In this document: positions 52,843 to 61,848 of the stretch, one piece after another
Layout: each line of letters opens with the position of its first letter
Position numbering within the stretch: position 1 is the first letter of the stretch
Source of the DNA: Natronobeatus ordinarius
GTDB lineage: Archaea; Halobacteriota; Halobacteria; Halobacteriales; Natrialbaceae
NCBI RefSeq assembly: GCF_024362485.1
Contig: NZ_CP101456.1
Coordinates: 186,001 to 250,000 of the forward strand
Direction of reading: 5' to 3'
Length of the DNA: 64,000 bases
Made by a program: the position numbers and the translations under genes
The notes under the pieces: model-generated
Seen by the model: the letters and a program-made list of their open reading frames with translations, nothing else
Databases searched by the model: none
Told to the model about the DNA's origin: nothing

Positions 52843-53706
52843 ATGCCCACGGTCGAGCAGAAACTCGATGCCGCCCGCGCCGACCTCGCCGACCGCGACG
52901 GGGTGCTCGTCGCCTTCTCCGGCGGGGTGGACTCGAGCGCCGTCGCCGCGATCGCCCACGACGCCCTCGGCGAGCGAGCGGTCGCCTGCACGGCGAGAAG
53001 CGAGACGCTCCCCGAAGCCGAACTCGCCGAGGCGAGACGGGTCGCCGACGAGATCGGCATCCGTCACGAGATCGTCGAGTTCTCCGAACTCGAGAGCGAC
53101 GACTTCGTCCGGAACGACGACCAGCGGTGCTATCACTGTCGGACGATGCGACTCGGCGAGATGTTCGAGGCCGCCCGCGAGCTCGGAATCGAGACGGTCT
53201 GTGACGGGACGAACGCCGACGATCCGAACGCGGGCCACCGGCCGGGACTGCAGGCGGTCGAGGAACTCGCCGTCCACTCGCCGCTGCTGGCCCACGACAT
53301 CGGCAAGGACGAGGTGCGAGAGATCGCCGACCGCTACGGCCTCTCGGTCGCCGAGAAACCCTCGATGGCCTGTCTCTCCTCGCGCATCCCGACGGGCCTC
53401 GAGGTGACCGAAGAACGGCTGAGCCGCGTCGAACGCGCCGAGACCCTCCTTCGAACCTGGGGCTTTCGGCGCTTTCGCGTCCGCGACCACGACGGCCTCG
53501 CTCGCATCGAGGTCGCTCCCGACGAACTCGAGGACGCACTCGACCCCGCCTTCGTCGAGGCGGCCCGCGAGGAGCTGACGCGGATCGGCTTCGAGTACGT
53601 CACCCTCGACCTCCACGGCTACCGCACCGGCAGCGTTAGCCCCGGCGGGGAGTCACCAACCGTCGACGATCGGGACCGTGCCGAGTCGGAACTCGACGAC
53701 AGCTGA
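52843..53706 (+). CDS. larE: ATP-dependent sulfur transferase LarE
   Basis: 287 residues. The PP-loop SGGVDSSAVAA is intact. CYHC and the later Cys in SMACLSSRIP form the three-Cys pattern of LarE forms thought to carry a 4Fe-4S cluster rather than the single-Cys, sacrificial form. LarE adds sulfur to the nickel-pincer cofactor of lactate racemase-type enzymes. No larA, larB or larC is nearby, so the target could be another thiolation. MPTVEQKLDAARADL is preferred as start. Confidence 0.9.
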   Translation: MPTVEQKLDAARADLADRDGVLVAFSGGVDSSAVAAIAHDALGERAVACTARSETLPEAELAEARRVADEIGIRHEIVEFSELESDDFVRNDDQRCYHCRTMRLGEMFEAARELGIETVCDGTNADDPNAGHRPGLQAVEELAVHSPLLAHDIGKDEVREIADRYGLSVAEKPSMACLSSRIPTGLEVTEERLSRVERAETLLRTWGFRRFRVRDHDGLARIEVAPDELEDALDPAFVEAAREELTRIGFEYVTLDLHGYRTGSVSPGGESPTVDDRDRAESELDDS

Positions 53707-53770
53707 CGTGCGTCCAGTTGTCCTCGAGTGAACCGACGTATTAGTAAGTGTATTTGGACTTTTTAGACAC

Positions 53771-53820
53771 GATAGCGTACGTTCGTGCGCTATCCTCTGG
53801 TTCAGGTGGACAATATTGTC
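53771..53820. promoter_or_regulatory. Two dyads upstream of the 53.9-kb gene
   Basis: GATAGCG-N10-CGCTATC (53771-53794) and the perfect 12-bp palindrome GACAATATTGTC (53809-53820) lie in an AT-rich gap. The second is about 11 bases before a TATA-like TTTCTATA and about 45 before the ATG, a normal operator or activator site. Confidence 0.45.
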
Positions 53821-53863
53821 ATAACAGGCCGATTTCTATACGTACTCGGTGTATCCGCCATCG

Positions 53864-54253
53864 ATGACCGAGGACCTCCCGTCCGCGTGGTGCTGCGACG
53901 GAACCGACACCTATCGGCCGACCCCGGGTGCACGACCCCGACGGTTCACGACGTACGTCCACGACACCGGCGACGTCTCGCTACGGATCGCTCCGGCGAC
54001 GCTCGCGGCGCTCGAGCGACCGGGCTACGAACTCGCCGTTACGACGTTCCCCGGACTCGAGTTCGAGCAGCGCGAGGTGGTCAGGACGGCGACGACGCAC
54101 GAAAGCTGTGACCGATTCGCCCGCAAGTTCATGTCGCTGTTCGAGGGCGTCTGCGAGCGTCCGGCCGACGTCGAGTCGGCGGTCGCGTACGCGACCGAAC
54201 ACCTGAAGCCCTCGAGCGCGAACGACGACGTCGTCGTTCCGACGACGGAGTGA
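53864..54253 (+). CDS. Small haloarchaeal protein, unknown
   Basis: 129 residues from MTEDLPSAWCCDGTD. It has a CC pair near the start, a beta-rich middle and a helix near the end (CDRFARKFMSLFEGVCERPAD is split as FARKFMSLFEG). I do not recognise it. The promoter dyads before it suggest regulated expression. It converges on tatC. Confidence 0.7.
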   Translation: MTEDLPSAWCCDGTDTYRPTPGARPRRFTTYVHDTGDVSLRIAPATLAALERPGYELAVTTFPGLEFEQREVVRTATTHESCDRFARKFMSLFEGVCERPADVESAVAYATEHLKPSSANDDVVVPTTE

Positions 54254-54311
54254 CGATCACCGATCTCGACCGGTAAGCAACGGTCGATCGTCCGGTCGAG
54301 ACGCGACGTGG

Positions 54312-55304
54312 TCACTCCCGGCCGGTCCACTTGAGCAGGAGCAGGGTCCCCTCGAACAGCAGGATCATCACGATCGCCACGATGATCGGCGCCATCATCG
54401 TCGGGTCGACGGTGAACATGAACGCGAGCCCGAAGAAGGCCGCCCAGAAGTAGAGGCGCTTCTCGGCGAGCCACGCACGCGTCGTGACGCCCATCATGAT
54501 CGCGAGCATGATAAAGAGCGGGATCTGGAAGACGATCGCCAGAAAGCCCGTGAGCGTGATGATCAGCCCGAACGTCTCGCCGAGTGCGTAGGCGATCTCG
54601 GCGCTGCCTTCGGCGTAGAAGGTAAAGTACGAGAAGAGGATCGGCAGGACGACGACGAACGAAAAGAGCATCCCGACCCCCGCGAGGACGACGCTCGTCG
54701 GCACCGCCGCGAGGTAGTACTTGCGCTCGTGGGGGTAGAGGCCAGGCCGCATGAACAGGTAACACTGGTAGACGAACACGGGCAACGCGACGATGATGCC
54801 GAGCAGCGCGGCGACCTTGATCCGGGTCAGCCACAGCTCGAGTGGGTAGTAGATGTGCGCCGGCTCGTCGACGCCCGCGGGGAAGACCCGGCTCCAGATG
54901 ATGTCGATCGCCTCGGTCGCTCCGAGGAGTCCGATCGCGGTGAACGCCGAGCCGACGAGGAGAACGACCGCGAGCCGCAGGATCATCTCCTCGATGTGGT
55001 CGGCCAGCGGCATCTCCTCGTCGTCCGGCGGGGTCGAGATGCCGCCGATATCGTCGTCCGGGTCCGGGAAGGTGGGCTCGTCACGGTCGCGCTCGGGAAG
55101 GTCGTCGGCGAGTCCTTCGCCGTCGGTCTTCGCCTCGCGCGGCTCGGAGTCGGCGTCAGTCGCGTCGTCGGCGGTGGTGGACTCGTCACTCCCCTCGGCC
55201 GCTTCGGCCCACTCGTCAGGGTCCTGGGACGCCTCCTCGTCGAGCGAGGCCTCCGACTCTCTGGGCTCGCCGGCGTCAGCACCCTCGTCCGACTCGTCCG
55301 CCAT
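54312..55304 (-). CDS. tatC: Twin-arginine translocase subunit TatC (single, TatCo)
   Basis: 330 residues. The first ~95 are an acidic, low-complexity extension (Glu/Asp/Ser/Ala); six helices follow from MPLADHIEEMILRLAVVLLV, with the TatC motifs FMRPGLYPHERKYY and FTVDPTMMAP. It recognises twin-arginine signals and forms the translocase core with TatA. Halophiles export most proteins through Tat, and haloarchaea typically have this gene divergent from the double TatC, as here. Confidence 0.94.
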   Translation of the reverse strand: MADESDEGADAGEPRESEASLDEEASQDPDEWAEAAEGSDESTTADDATDADSEPREAKTDGEGLADDLPERDRDEPTFPDPDDDIGGISTPPDDEEMPLADHIEEMILRLAVVLLVGSAFTAIGLLGATEAIDIIWSRVFPAGVDEPAHIYYPLELWLTRIKVAALLGIIVALPVFVYQCYLFMRPGLYPHERKYYLAAVPTSVVLAGVGMLFSFVVVLPILFSYFTFYAEGSAEIAYALGETFGLIITLTGFLAIVFQIPLFIMLAIMMGVTTRAWLAEKRLYFWAAFFGLAFMFTVDPTMMAPIIVAIVMILLFEGTLLLLKWTGRE

Positions 55305-55657
55305 CTATCGAGAGATAGATAGGCCGCCAGTTATAGGCCTTTTTCTTACGATCACACACAGCAAGCGAGAACGCGACGCCAGCAGGCGGTTCCGACGGGG
55401 CGGTCAAACGGAGGCCTCGGGCGGTCAGCACCCATCGCTCCTCGAGTGGCGACTCCGTACGGCCGGCGAACCGTTCGCCACCCGACTGACGGCCACCGTC
55501 ACCGACCGAGGCGACGTCCAACCGACGGTCACCTTCATCGGACCGAGACGACGTCGAGCGTCTCGAGCGCGAGGCCAGCGAATCGCTAGCCGACGGCGGT
55601 CGGTACTCGCGTACTCGAAAGGTTGATAACTGGATGTAAGTTATCCACGACCACCAA
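55305..55657. other. Divergent tatC-tatC promoter region
   Basis: About 350 bases without a gene. It has an AT-rich TATA-like TTATAGGCC near the single tatC start and GTTGATAACTGG near the double tatC start. No other structure is seen. Confidence 0.5.
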
Positions 55658-58000
55658 ATGAGTTCGACCGTCGGCGAAGAGACGGTTCAGGCGGTCAGCG
55701 CTGGCCGTGAAACTCTCGGGGCGATCTTCTCGAGTGCACAGGCGCACCTCCAGAAGATCTTCATCGTCTTCGTCATCGGCTTCATCGGCTCGTTTTACGC
55801 CCTGCGGATCTGGATCTGGGACTTCCTCGAGGCGACGGCGAAAGCGGAGATGGCTCCCGAGGTCGCGGAAGCGACCGACCTCATCACGCGAACTCCGTTC
55901 GAAGTGATCCTCCTGCAGGCGAAGATCGGCCTGATCGTCGGGATCATCCTCGCCATCCCCGCCGTCCTCTACTTCTCCCGCGAGGCGCTTCGCCGACGAG
56001 GAATCCAGTCGGTCGTCCCGATCTCCCGGGCCTACATGGCCGGCTTCGCGGCGACGGCGTTTCTCCTCTTCTGGGGCGGCGTGATCTACGCCTACGCCGT
56101 CTTCTTCCCGTACGCGTTTGGCTTCCTGGGCGACGTCACGTACGAAACGGGAGTCAAGCCGAGTTTCGGCATCACCGAGTTCACCGAATTCATCGCTCTC
56201 CTGACGCTCTCGTTTGGCCTCGCCGCCCAGCTCCCGCTGTTCATGAGCGTCCTCTCGTACACGGAGATCGTCCGGTACGAGACGTTCCGGGACAAGTGGC
56301 GTTACGCGATCATCGGCATCTTCGTCTTCGGCGCGTTCTTCTCGCCCCCGGACCCGTTCACGCAGATCATGTGGGCGGCGCCGCTGATCGTCCTCTACGT
56401 GTTCAGCCTCGGCCTGGCGAAGCTCGTCACCAACATCCGACGGAAGGGAGCCGCACAGACCGGAAGCGGAACCGCTCTCGTGAAACGGCGAACGCTCCAG
56501 TTCGGCGTCGTCCTGGGGCTCACGTTCGTCGCCGTCACCGCCGCCATCAACCAGGGCGCGTTCGCCCTCCTCGAGGACGAGGTCTACCCGCTGCTCGGCC
56601 GATTCGAGCCCGCCGGCCCGACCAGCCTCGAGGTGCTCGCCGCCGACCACGGACTCCTCGGCGAGGCCGCTTCGGGTCTGCTCATCGCGCTCAGCCTCGG
56701 CGTGTTCTTTCTCTTGCTCTACACGCTGAAGGTGCTCCAGAGCCCGGTCTACCCCCGCGAAGAAGCGCTGATCCACGCCACCGATCCCGACGACGTCGAC
56801 TTCGAACTGCTCGACGCCGACAGCATCGACGACCTCTCGGCCGACGTCTTCCTCGCGATGGAAGAAGACCAGGCGCTCGAGCTGGCCCGCGAGGCGATGT
56901 ACGACGACGACCGCGAGAAGGCCGAGGCGATCATCACCCGGTTCGACAGGCTCCAGGAGCAAGCGGCAGCCAGCGCCGCCGAGGACGGCGCCGAGGGAGA
57001 CGGTGTGGCCTCGAGCGAGTCGGCAGCCGCCTCGGCCGACACAGCGGACGAATCGGAAGGGGGGCTGTTCTCGAGCACCGCGGCGGGGATGATCGATCCG
57101 TTCACCGAAGACGAGACCACCGAGGAAGACATCGGCGGCTACGCCTACGACCTGATGTTCATCCTGCGCAGCCTCACCTCGAAGATGTTCCGCATCGTCG
57201 CGGTGTTCATGATCGTCCTCGGTGGGTCGTTCTTCTGGATGTACCAGGGCGGGCTCCGCCAGATCCTGCTGGCGTTCCTCGACCGCGTCCCCGAACACGT
57301 CCTCCACGAGGTAGCCGTCCGCAACGAGGTCGATCCGGAGGGGATGACTCTCGGCACGCTCATCGACGAGATGGGAGTCGTCATCGCCCTCCACCCGGTC
57401 GAAGTGCTGATCTTCATCGTGAAGGTGAGCACGCTGGCGGCGATCATCTCGATCCTGCCGATGGTCTGTTACTACGGCTGGCCCGCGGCCAAAGAGCGCG
57501 GGCTGGTCCGGGGCGACCGCCGGCTGTTCATCGTCTGGGGCGGCTCACTGCTCGCAGGGTTTGCCTTCGGCACCTACCTCGGCTTCTTCTGGATCGCCCC
57601 CGCAGTCATCTCCTACCTGATCGCCGACGCCATCAACGCCGGAATGGTCGTCTCCTACCGGATGAAGAGCTTCTTCTGGCTCGTGATCTTCACCACCGTC
57701 GGCATCGGCTTCCTCTTCAACATGATCGTCACCATGGCGCTGTTCCACGTCGGCGGCATCGTCTCCTACCGGCGGATGCTCTGGGCCTGGCGACCGATGG
57801 TCGTCGCCATCTTCACCGTGGCGGCGTTCGTCAGCCCGCGGGGCATCCTCACAATGCTCGTGCTCGCGATCCCGGTCGCGCTGACGTACATGCTCGGGCT
57901 GGCCGTCCTCTACGTGCTCACCGCCGGCGGCCGGCTGTTCGGCGGCGGTGGCGGCCGCGAGACCGAGCCCGAGCCCGAAGGCGGGCTCACCACCGACTGA
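55658..58000 (+). CDS. tatC: Fused double TatC (TatCt)
   Basis: 780 residues with two TatC domains in one chain. The first six helices (about 35-270) have FGITEFTEFIALLTLSFGLAA split by its conserved Glu, and FFSPPDPFTQ. Two further helices and an acidic linker (about 370-510) follow, then a second TatC set (about 510-765) ending ALTYMLGLAVLYVL. TatCt is specific to haloarchaea, where it is essential in at least one species. It may form one half of an unusual Tat receptor with the neighbouring single TatC. Confidence 0.95.
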   Translation: MSSTVGEETVQAVSAGRETLGAIFSSAQAHLQKIFIVFVIGFIGSFYALRIWIWDFLEATAKAEMAPEVAEATDLITRTPFEVILLQAKIGLIVGIILAIPAVLYFSREALRRRGIQSVVPISRAYMAGFAATAFLLFWGGVIYAYAVFFPYAFGFLGDVTYETGVKPSFGITEFTEFIALLTLSFGLAAQLPLFMSVLSYTEIVRYETFRDKWRYAIIGIFVFGAFFSPPDPFTQIMWAAPLIVLYVFSLGLAKLVTNIRRKGAAQTGSGTALVKRRTLQFGVVLGLTFVAVTAAINQGAFALLEDEVYPLLGRFEPAGPTSLEVLAADHGLLGEAASGLLIALSLGVFFLLLYTLKVLQSPVYPREEALIHATDPDDVDFELLDADSIDDLSADVFLAMEEDQALELAREAMYDDDREKAEAIITRFDRLQEQAAASAAEDGAEGDGVASSESAAASADTADESEGGLFSSTAAGMIDPFTEDETTEEDIGGYAYDLMFILRSLTSKMFRIVAVFMIVLGGSFFWMYQGGLRQILLAFLDRVPEHVLHEVAVRNEVDPEGMTLGTLIDEMGVVIALHPVEVLIFIVKVSTLAAIISILPMVCYYGWPAAKERGLVRGDRRLFIVWGGSLLAGFAFGTYLGFFWIAPAVISYLIADAINAGMVVSYRMKSFFWLVIFTTVGIGFLFNMIVTMALFHVGGIVSYRRMLWAWRPMVVAIFTVAAFVSPRGILTMLVLAIPVALTYMLGLAVLYVLTAGGRLFGGGGGRETEPEPEGGLTTD

Positions 58001-58073
58001 GACGAATCAACGTCATCGAATCGACGGTCCCATCGCCGGACAGTATAAGAACAGCGCCTTCGAACCACCGGCC

Positions 58074-58250
58074 ATGCCCAAGATCAGCGTCGAAATCCCC
58101 CAGGAGCTGCTCGACGACCTCGACGAACACGTCGGCGACGACGGCAAGTTCGTCAACCGCAGCGACGCCATCCGCGCCTCGATCAGGAAGACCCTCGACA
58201 TCTTAGACGAGATCGACGACCGACACGGCCGCCTCGAGGACGAAGCGTGA
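58074..58250 (+). CDS. Ribbon-helix-helix regulator (CopG-like)
   Basis: 58 residues: MPKISVEIPQELLDDLDEHV followed by NRSDAIRASIRKTLDIL. This is the classic RHH strand plus two helices. It is probably a dimeric DNA-binding repressor. TATAAGA at 58043-58049 is about 28 bases before the ATG, giving a leaderless mRNA. No partner toxin is next to it. Confidence 0.85.
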   Translation: MPKISVEIPQELLDDLDEHVGDDGKFVNRSDAIRASIRKTLDILDEIDDRHGRLEDEA

Positions 58251-58306
58251 GTCGCTCGCGAAACCGGCGACCGTTCGACGTGGGCGAGACCGTGTATCGA
58301 CGGTGG

Positions 58307-61258
58307 TTACACGACAGGCTCGCCGCTTCGCCAGTGATCGATCACGTCTCGTAACAGGTCGGTGTCGATCACCCCGCCGCGCCAGTCGTTGATCGCTTTG
58401 CGGAGGCCGTCGGTTTCGACGACGTCGTCCTCGCCCGCGTACTGCTCGAGGGCGGACTCGTCGTCGTCATCGTCGTCGCCTTCCGGTTCCCACGCCAGTT
58501 CCGGATAGTCGTCCGGGTCGTCGACGACCCGCCAGACGTCGTCGAAGTCGAACTCGAGGTGGAAGTAAACGCTATCGCCTTGCATCTGGTCGGTCGACAG
58601 GCCGGTCGCGTCACCCGCCGTCGACTCGAGGCCGGAGGCTTCCTCGTCCCAGTAACAGTCTTCTTCCGTGTCGCTGCTCCCGGCGAAGCCGCCGATATCG
58701 TCACCCTCGACCGTTCCAATGGAGTACGACGTCTCGATCGTCCCGCTGTTGTTCCCGACGAAGCCGCCGACGTCGTCGTCGCCCACGACGTCGCCCATCG
58801 CGTAGGCGTCCTCGATCGTCTCCCGGTTGCGCCCGACGAAGCCGCCGACCCTGCCCGCCTCCTCGGCCGTCACGTCAGCCGTCGAGAACGACTCCGTGAT
58901 CGTCCCGTTGTTTCGAGCGATCAGCCCGCCGACGTCCGCGAAGCTGCTTCCGCTCTCGGACTCCACGGTGCCGCTGACGAACGATCGCTCGATCGTTCCG
59001 GCGTTGGAGCCGGCCAGTCCGGCGGTGGTGCTGTTGCCGACGATCTCGACGTCGACCAGCCGCACCCGTTCGATCGTCGCCGACATCACTGTGTCGGCGA
59101 ACAGGCCGACGTCGTTTTCCTCCGGCCGGTCGATCGTCAGTCCCGTAATCTCGTGGCCGTTGCCATCGAGGTGGCCGGCGAACGCCTCGACCGGCTCGAA
59201 GCCGTCACCTGCCTCGACATCCGCCTCGAGTTCGTAGAACGCGATCCGGTCGGTCGCCATCGCCTGGAGGTGGTCGACCGCCGTAACTACGTACGGATCT
59301 TCGGCCGAACCGTCGCCCTCCAGCGTCGGTAGTGCCGCCCGGCGTTCGTCGGGGCGGACCGCGAGCTGGTCGGCGTCGTCGATCGCCGCCAGCACCGGGT
59401 ACTCGCCCGCAACGGTCTCCCAGGCCGAGTCGAAGTCAAAGCCCGCCAACAGGCTTTCTGCATCCTCTCCCTGCATCTCGTCGGTCGTCCGGCCGGTCGC
59501 GTCACCCGCCGTGAACGCGAGACCGGAGGCTGCCTCGTCCCAGTAACAGTCGACTTCCGTGTCGCTGTTCCCGGCGAAGCCGCCGACGTCCGGCCCACCG
59601 ACGATCCCCGTCGCGTACGACGTCTCGATCGTCCCGCTGTTGTTCCCGACGAAGCCGCCGACGTCGTCGTCGCCCACGACGTCGCCCGTCGCGTAGGCGT
59701 CCTCGATCGTCTCCCGGTTGCGCCCGACGAAGCCGCCGACTCTCCCCGCCTCCTCGGCCGTCACGTCAGCCGTCGAGAACGACTCCGTGATCGTCCCGTT
59801 GTTTCGAGCGATCAGCCCGCCGACGTCCGCGAAGCTGCTTCCGCTCTCGGACTCCACGGTGCCGCTGACGAACGATCGCTCGATCGTGCCGCCGTTGGAG
59901 CCGACCAGTCCGGCGGTGGTGCTGTTGCCGACGACCTCGACGTCGACCAGCCGCACCCGTTCGATCGTCGCCGACATCACCGTGTCGGCGAACAGGCCGA
60001 CGTCGTTTTCCTCCGGTCGGTCGATCGTCAGTCCCGTAATCTCGTAGCCGTTGCCGTCGAGGTGACCGGCGAACGCCTCGATCGGTTCGAAGCCGCCACC
60101 TGCCTCGACGTCCGCCTCGAGTTCGTAGAACGCGATCCGGTCGGTCGCCATCGCCTGGAGGTGGTCGACCGCCGTAACTACGTACGGATCTTCGGCCGAA
60201 CCGTCGCCCTCCAGCGTCGGTAGTGCCGCCCGGCGTTCGTCGGGGCGGACCGCGAGCTGGTCGGCGTCGTCGATCGCCGCCAGCACCGGGTACTCGCCCG
60301 CAACGGTCTCCCAGGTCGAGTCGAAGTCGAAACCAGTCAGGTTGTCCGTCCCGTCTGCTCCCTGCATCTCGTCGGTCGACAGGCCGGTCGCGTCACCCGC
60401 CGTGAACGCGAGACCGGAGGCCTCCTCGTCCCAGTAACAGTCGACTTCCGTGTCGCTGCTCCCGGCGAAGCCGCCGACGTCCGGCCCACCGACGATCCCC
60501 GTCGCGTACGACGTCTCGATCGTCCCGCTGTTGTTCCCGACGAAGCCGCCGACGTCGTCGTCGCCCACGACGTCGCCCGTTGCGTAGGCGTCCTCGATCG
60601 TCTCCCGGTTGCGCCCGACGAAGCCGCCGACTCTCCCCGCCTCCTCGGCCGTCACGTCAGCCGTCGAGAACGACTCCGTGATCGTCCCGTTGTTTTCAGC
60701 GACCAGCCCGCCGACGTCCGCGAAGCTGCTACCGCTCTCGGACTCCACGGTGCCGCTGACGAACGATCGCTCGATCGTTCCGGCGTTGGAGCCGGCCAGT
60801 CCGGCGGTGGTGTTGTTGCCGACGATCTCGACGTCGACCAGCCGCACCCGTTCGATCGTCGCCGACGCCTCCGTATCGGCGAACAGGCCGACATCGTTTT
60901 CCTCCGGCCGGTCGATCGTCAGTCCCGTAATCTCGTAGCCGTTGCCGTCGAGGTGACCGGCGAACGCCTCGATCGGTTCGAAGCCGCCACTCCCGCCGAC
61001 GTCGCTCGCGTCGACGTCGTCACCGAGTTCGTAGTGTGCATCGGGTTCGCTCGCGATGCCCTGTAGCTCGGTCGCGTCGGTGATGACGTACGGATCGTCC
61101 GCGGAACCGTCTCCCTCCGCGGACACGAGCGGCTTCGACTCGGCGTTGGACTCCGGGTCGTCCGAGGCAACGGCCGTACTCGAGAGGGCGGCGAATCCGG
61201 CTAGACCACAACCCGTGGCCCGCAAGAGCTCGCGTCGGTTGAATGTGGCGTTACCCAT
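58307..61258 (-). CDS. Giant GLUG-repeat surface protein with Tat signal and dockerin-like end
   Basis: 983 residues. The start MGNATFNRRELLRATGCGLA, then AALSSTAVAS, is a Tat signal. Three ~297-residue modules follow, each with the lead GDGSAEDPYVVTAVDHLQAM and many GLUG-type strands (GGFVGNNSGTIETSYATG) that form a beta-helix. The C-terminal 40 residues (LRKAINDWRGGVIDTDLLRD) resemble a dockerin/EF-hand type end seen in haloarchaeal surface proteins. Likely a cell-surface adhesin or polysaccharide-binding protein. A GTG at 61267 is a possible alternative start. Confidence 0.88.
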   Translation of the reverse strand: MGNATFNRRELLRATGCGLAGFAALSSTAVASDDPESNAESKPLVSAEGDGSADDPYVITDATELQGIASEPDAHYELGDDVDASDVGGSGGFEPIEAFAGHLDGNGYEITGLTIDRPEENDVGLFADTEASATIERVRLVDVEIVGNNTTAGLAGSNAGTIERSFVSGTVESESGSSFADVGGLVAENNGTITESFSTADVTAEEAGRVGGFVGRNRETIEDAYATGDVVGDDDVGGFVGNNSGTIETSYATGIVGGPDVGGFAGSSDTEVDCYWDEEASGLAFTAGDATGLSTDEMQGADGTDNLTGFDFDSTWETVAGEYPVLAAIDDADQLAVRPDERRAALPTLEGDGSAEDPYVVTAVDHLQAMATDRIAFYELEADVEAGGGFEPIEAFAGHLDGNGYEITGLTIDRPEENDVGLFADTVMSATIERVRLVDVEVVGNSTTAGLVGSNGGTIERSFVSGTVESESGSSFADVGGLIARNNGTITESFSTADVTAEEAGRVGGFVGRNRETIEDAYATGDVVGDDDVGGFVGNNSGTIETSYATGIVGGPDVGGFAGNSDTEVDCYWDEAASGLAFTAGDATGRTTDEMQGEDAESLLAGFDFDSAWETVAGEYPVLAAIDDADQLAVRPDERRAALPTLEGDGSAEDPYVVTAVDHLQAMATDRIAFYELEADVEAGDGFEPVEAFAGHLDGNGHEITGLTIDRPEENDVGLFADTVMSATIERVRLVDVEIVGNSTTAGLAGSNAGTIERSFVSGTVESESGSSFADVGGLIARNNGTITESFSTADVTAEEAGRVGGFVGRNRETIEDAYAMGDVVGDDDVGGFVGNNSGTIETSYSIGTVEGDDIGGFAGSSDTEEDCYWDEEASGLESTAGDATGLSTDQMQGDSVYFHLEFDFDDVWRVVDDPDDYPELAWEPEGDDDDDDESALEQYAGEDDVVETDGLRKAINDWRGGVIDTDLLRDVIDHWRSGEPVV
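58480..61120. repeat. Three-copy 891-bp tandem repeat within the GLUG gene
   Basis: The same landmarks recur exactly 891 bases apart: 60609, 59718 and 58827 for one, and 60223 and 59332 for another. Copies are nearly identical in DNA, with a few changes such as ATG for GTG-type codons and one Arg/Glu swap in the linkers. This points to recent duplication or gene conversion. Confidence 0.9.
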
Positions 61259-61624
61259 CGACGCCACCCCTGAACGAGTCCTGCGACGGTTCAGAAATAG
61301 CCCTTGATTTGTGAGACCAAGGCACCCACAACGTTGATTCTAACACAGTTATTGTATTATGCATACAAAGAAAGTCTGGATCTATTATATTTAAGTGTTT
61401 TACTATATGCTTCGGACTCATGATAACGATGGCAGGACGAGCTGACGAGGCCGGCTCGACGCCGGGCGCCAAAACTGATCGGTCGTCGGATACATCACGC
61501 CGGATCGCACCCGCTCACCGACCAGGACGGGTGTTTCGCAGATCGCGTTGAGAGCCTCGTTCCTCGAGGACCACGGCGTGAACGAGGCGGTGCTGACGAG
61601 AGATAGTATTCGTTGAACCGAGTT

Positions 61625-61698
61625 ACACCCGGCCACAGCCGAGCGGTCTGCCTCGGCCTCGTCGACGAGGCAGACCGCCGATGGTCGTGACCGGGTGT
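61625..61698. other. Long nested hairpin
   Basis: The inner stem is 13 bp (GCGGTCTGCCTCG with CGAGGCAGACCGC, 61643-61678, 10-base loop). The outer stem is 8 bp (ACACCCGG with CCGGGTGT). It could be a folded small RNA, the end of a decayed element or a terminator. Confidence 0.55.
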
Positions 61699-61804
61699 GC
61701 AATGACTATCAACGGTTACTATAGTAGATGGTGGCGGTTTCGATCGGTAGGAGCCGAATAGAAGCTGCGTCTTGGGTCTGCGTCGAGTTGTGGCGTTACG
61801 TATC

Positions 61805-61832
61805 GCTCGTCGAGTTCACGTTCTCGACGAGC
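61805..61832 (-). terminator. 10-bp hairpin after rlmE
   Basis: GCTCGTCGAG and CTCGACGAGC with an 8-base loop, 17 bases beyond the rlmE stop on the minus strand. No T-run follows. Confidence 0.4.
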
Positions 61833-61848
61833 ACACAACGCGCCTGGT

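Larger units (their letters stand above)
61259..61848. other. 590-bp intergenic stretch with a long hairpin
   Basis: AT-rich up to about 61430 (promoter side of the GLUG gene). No gene is supportable; a 94-codon frame at 61418-61702 has no family character. It contains a nested hairpin (61625-61698) and a shorter one (61805-61832). Confidence 0.5.

Noticed and set aside
56296-58206. 636-codon frame inside tatCt in another frame
   Set aside because: Arg/His/Gly-rich translation typical of an out-of-frame reading of GC-rich membrane-protein DNA.
61418-61702. 94-codon frame in the gap before rlmE
   Set aside because: It crosses the long hairpin, contains no known motif and has a Ser/Arg-rich shadow-like composition.
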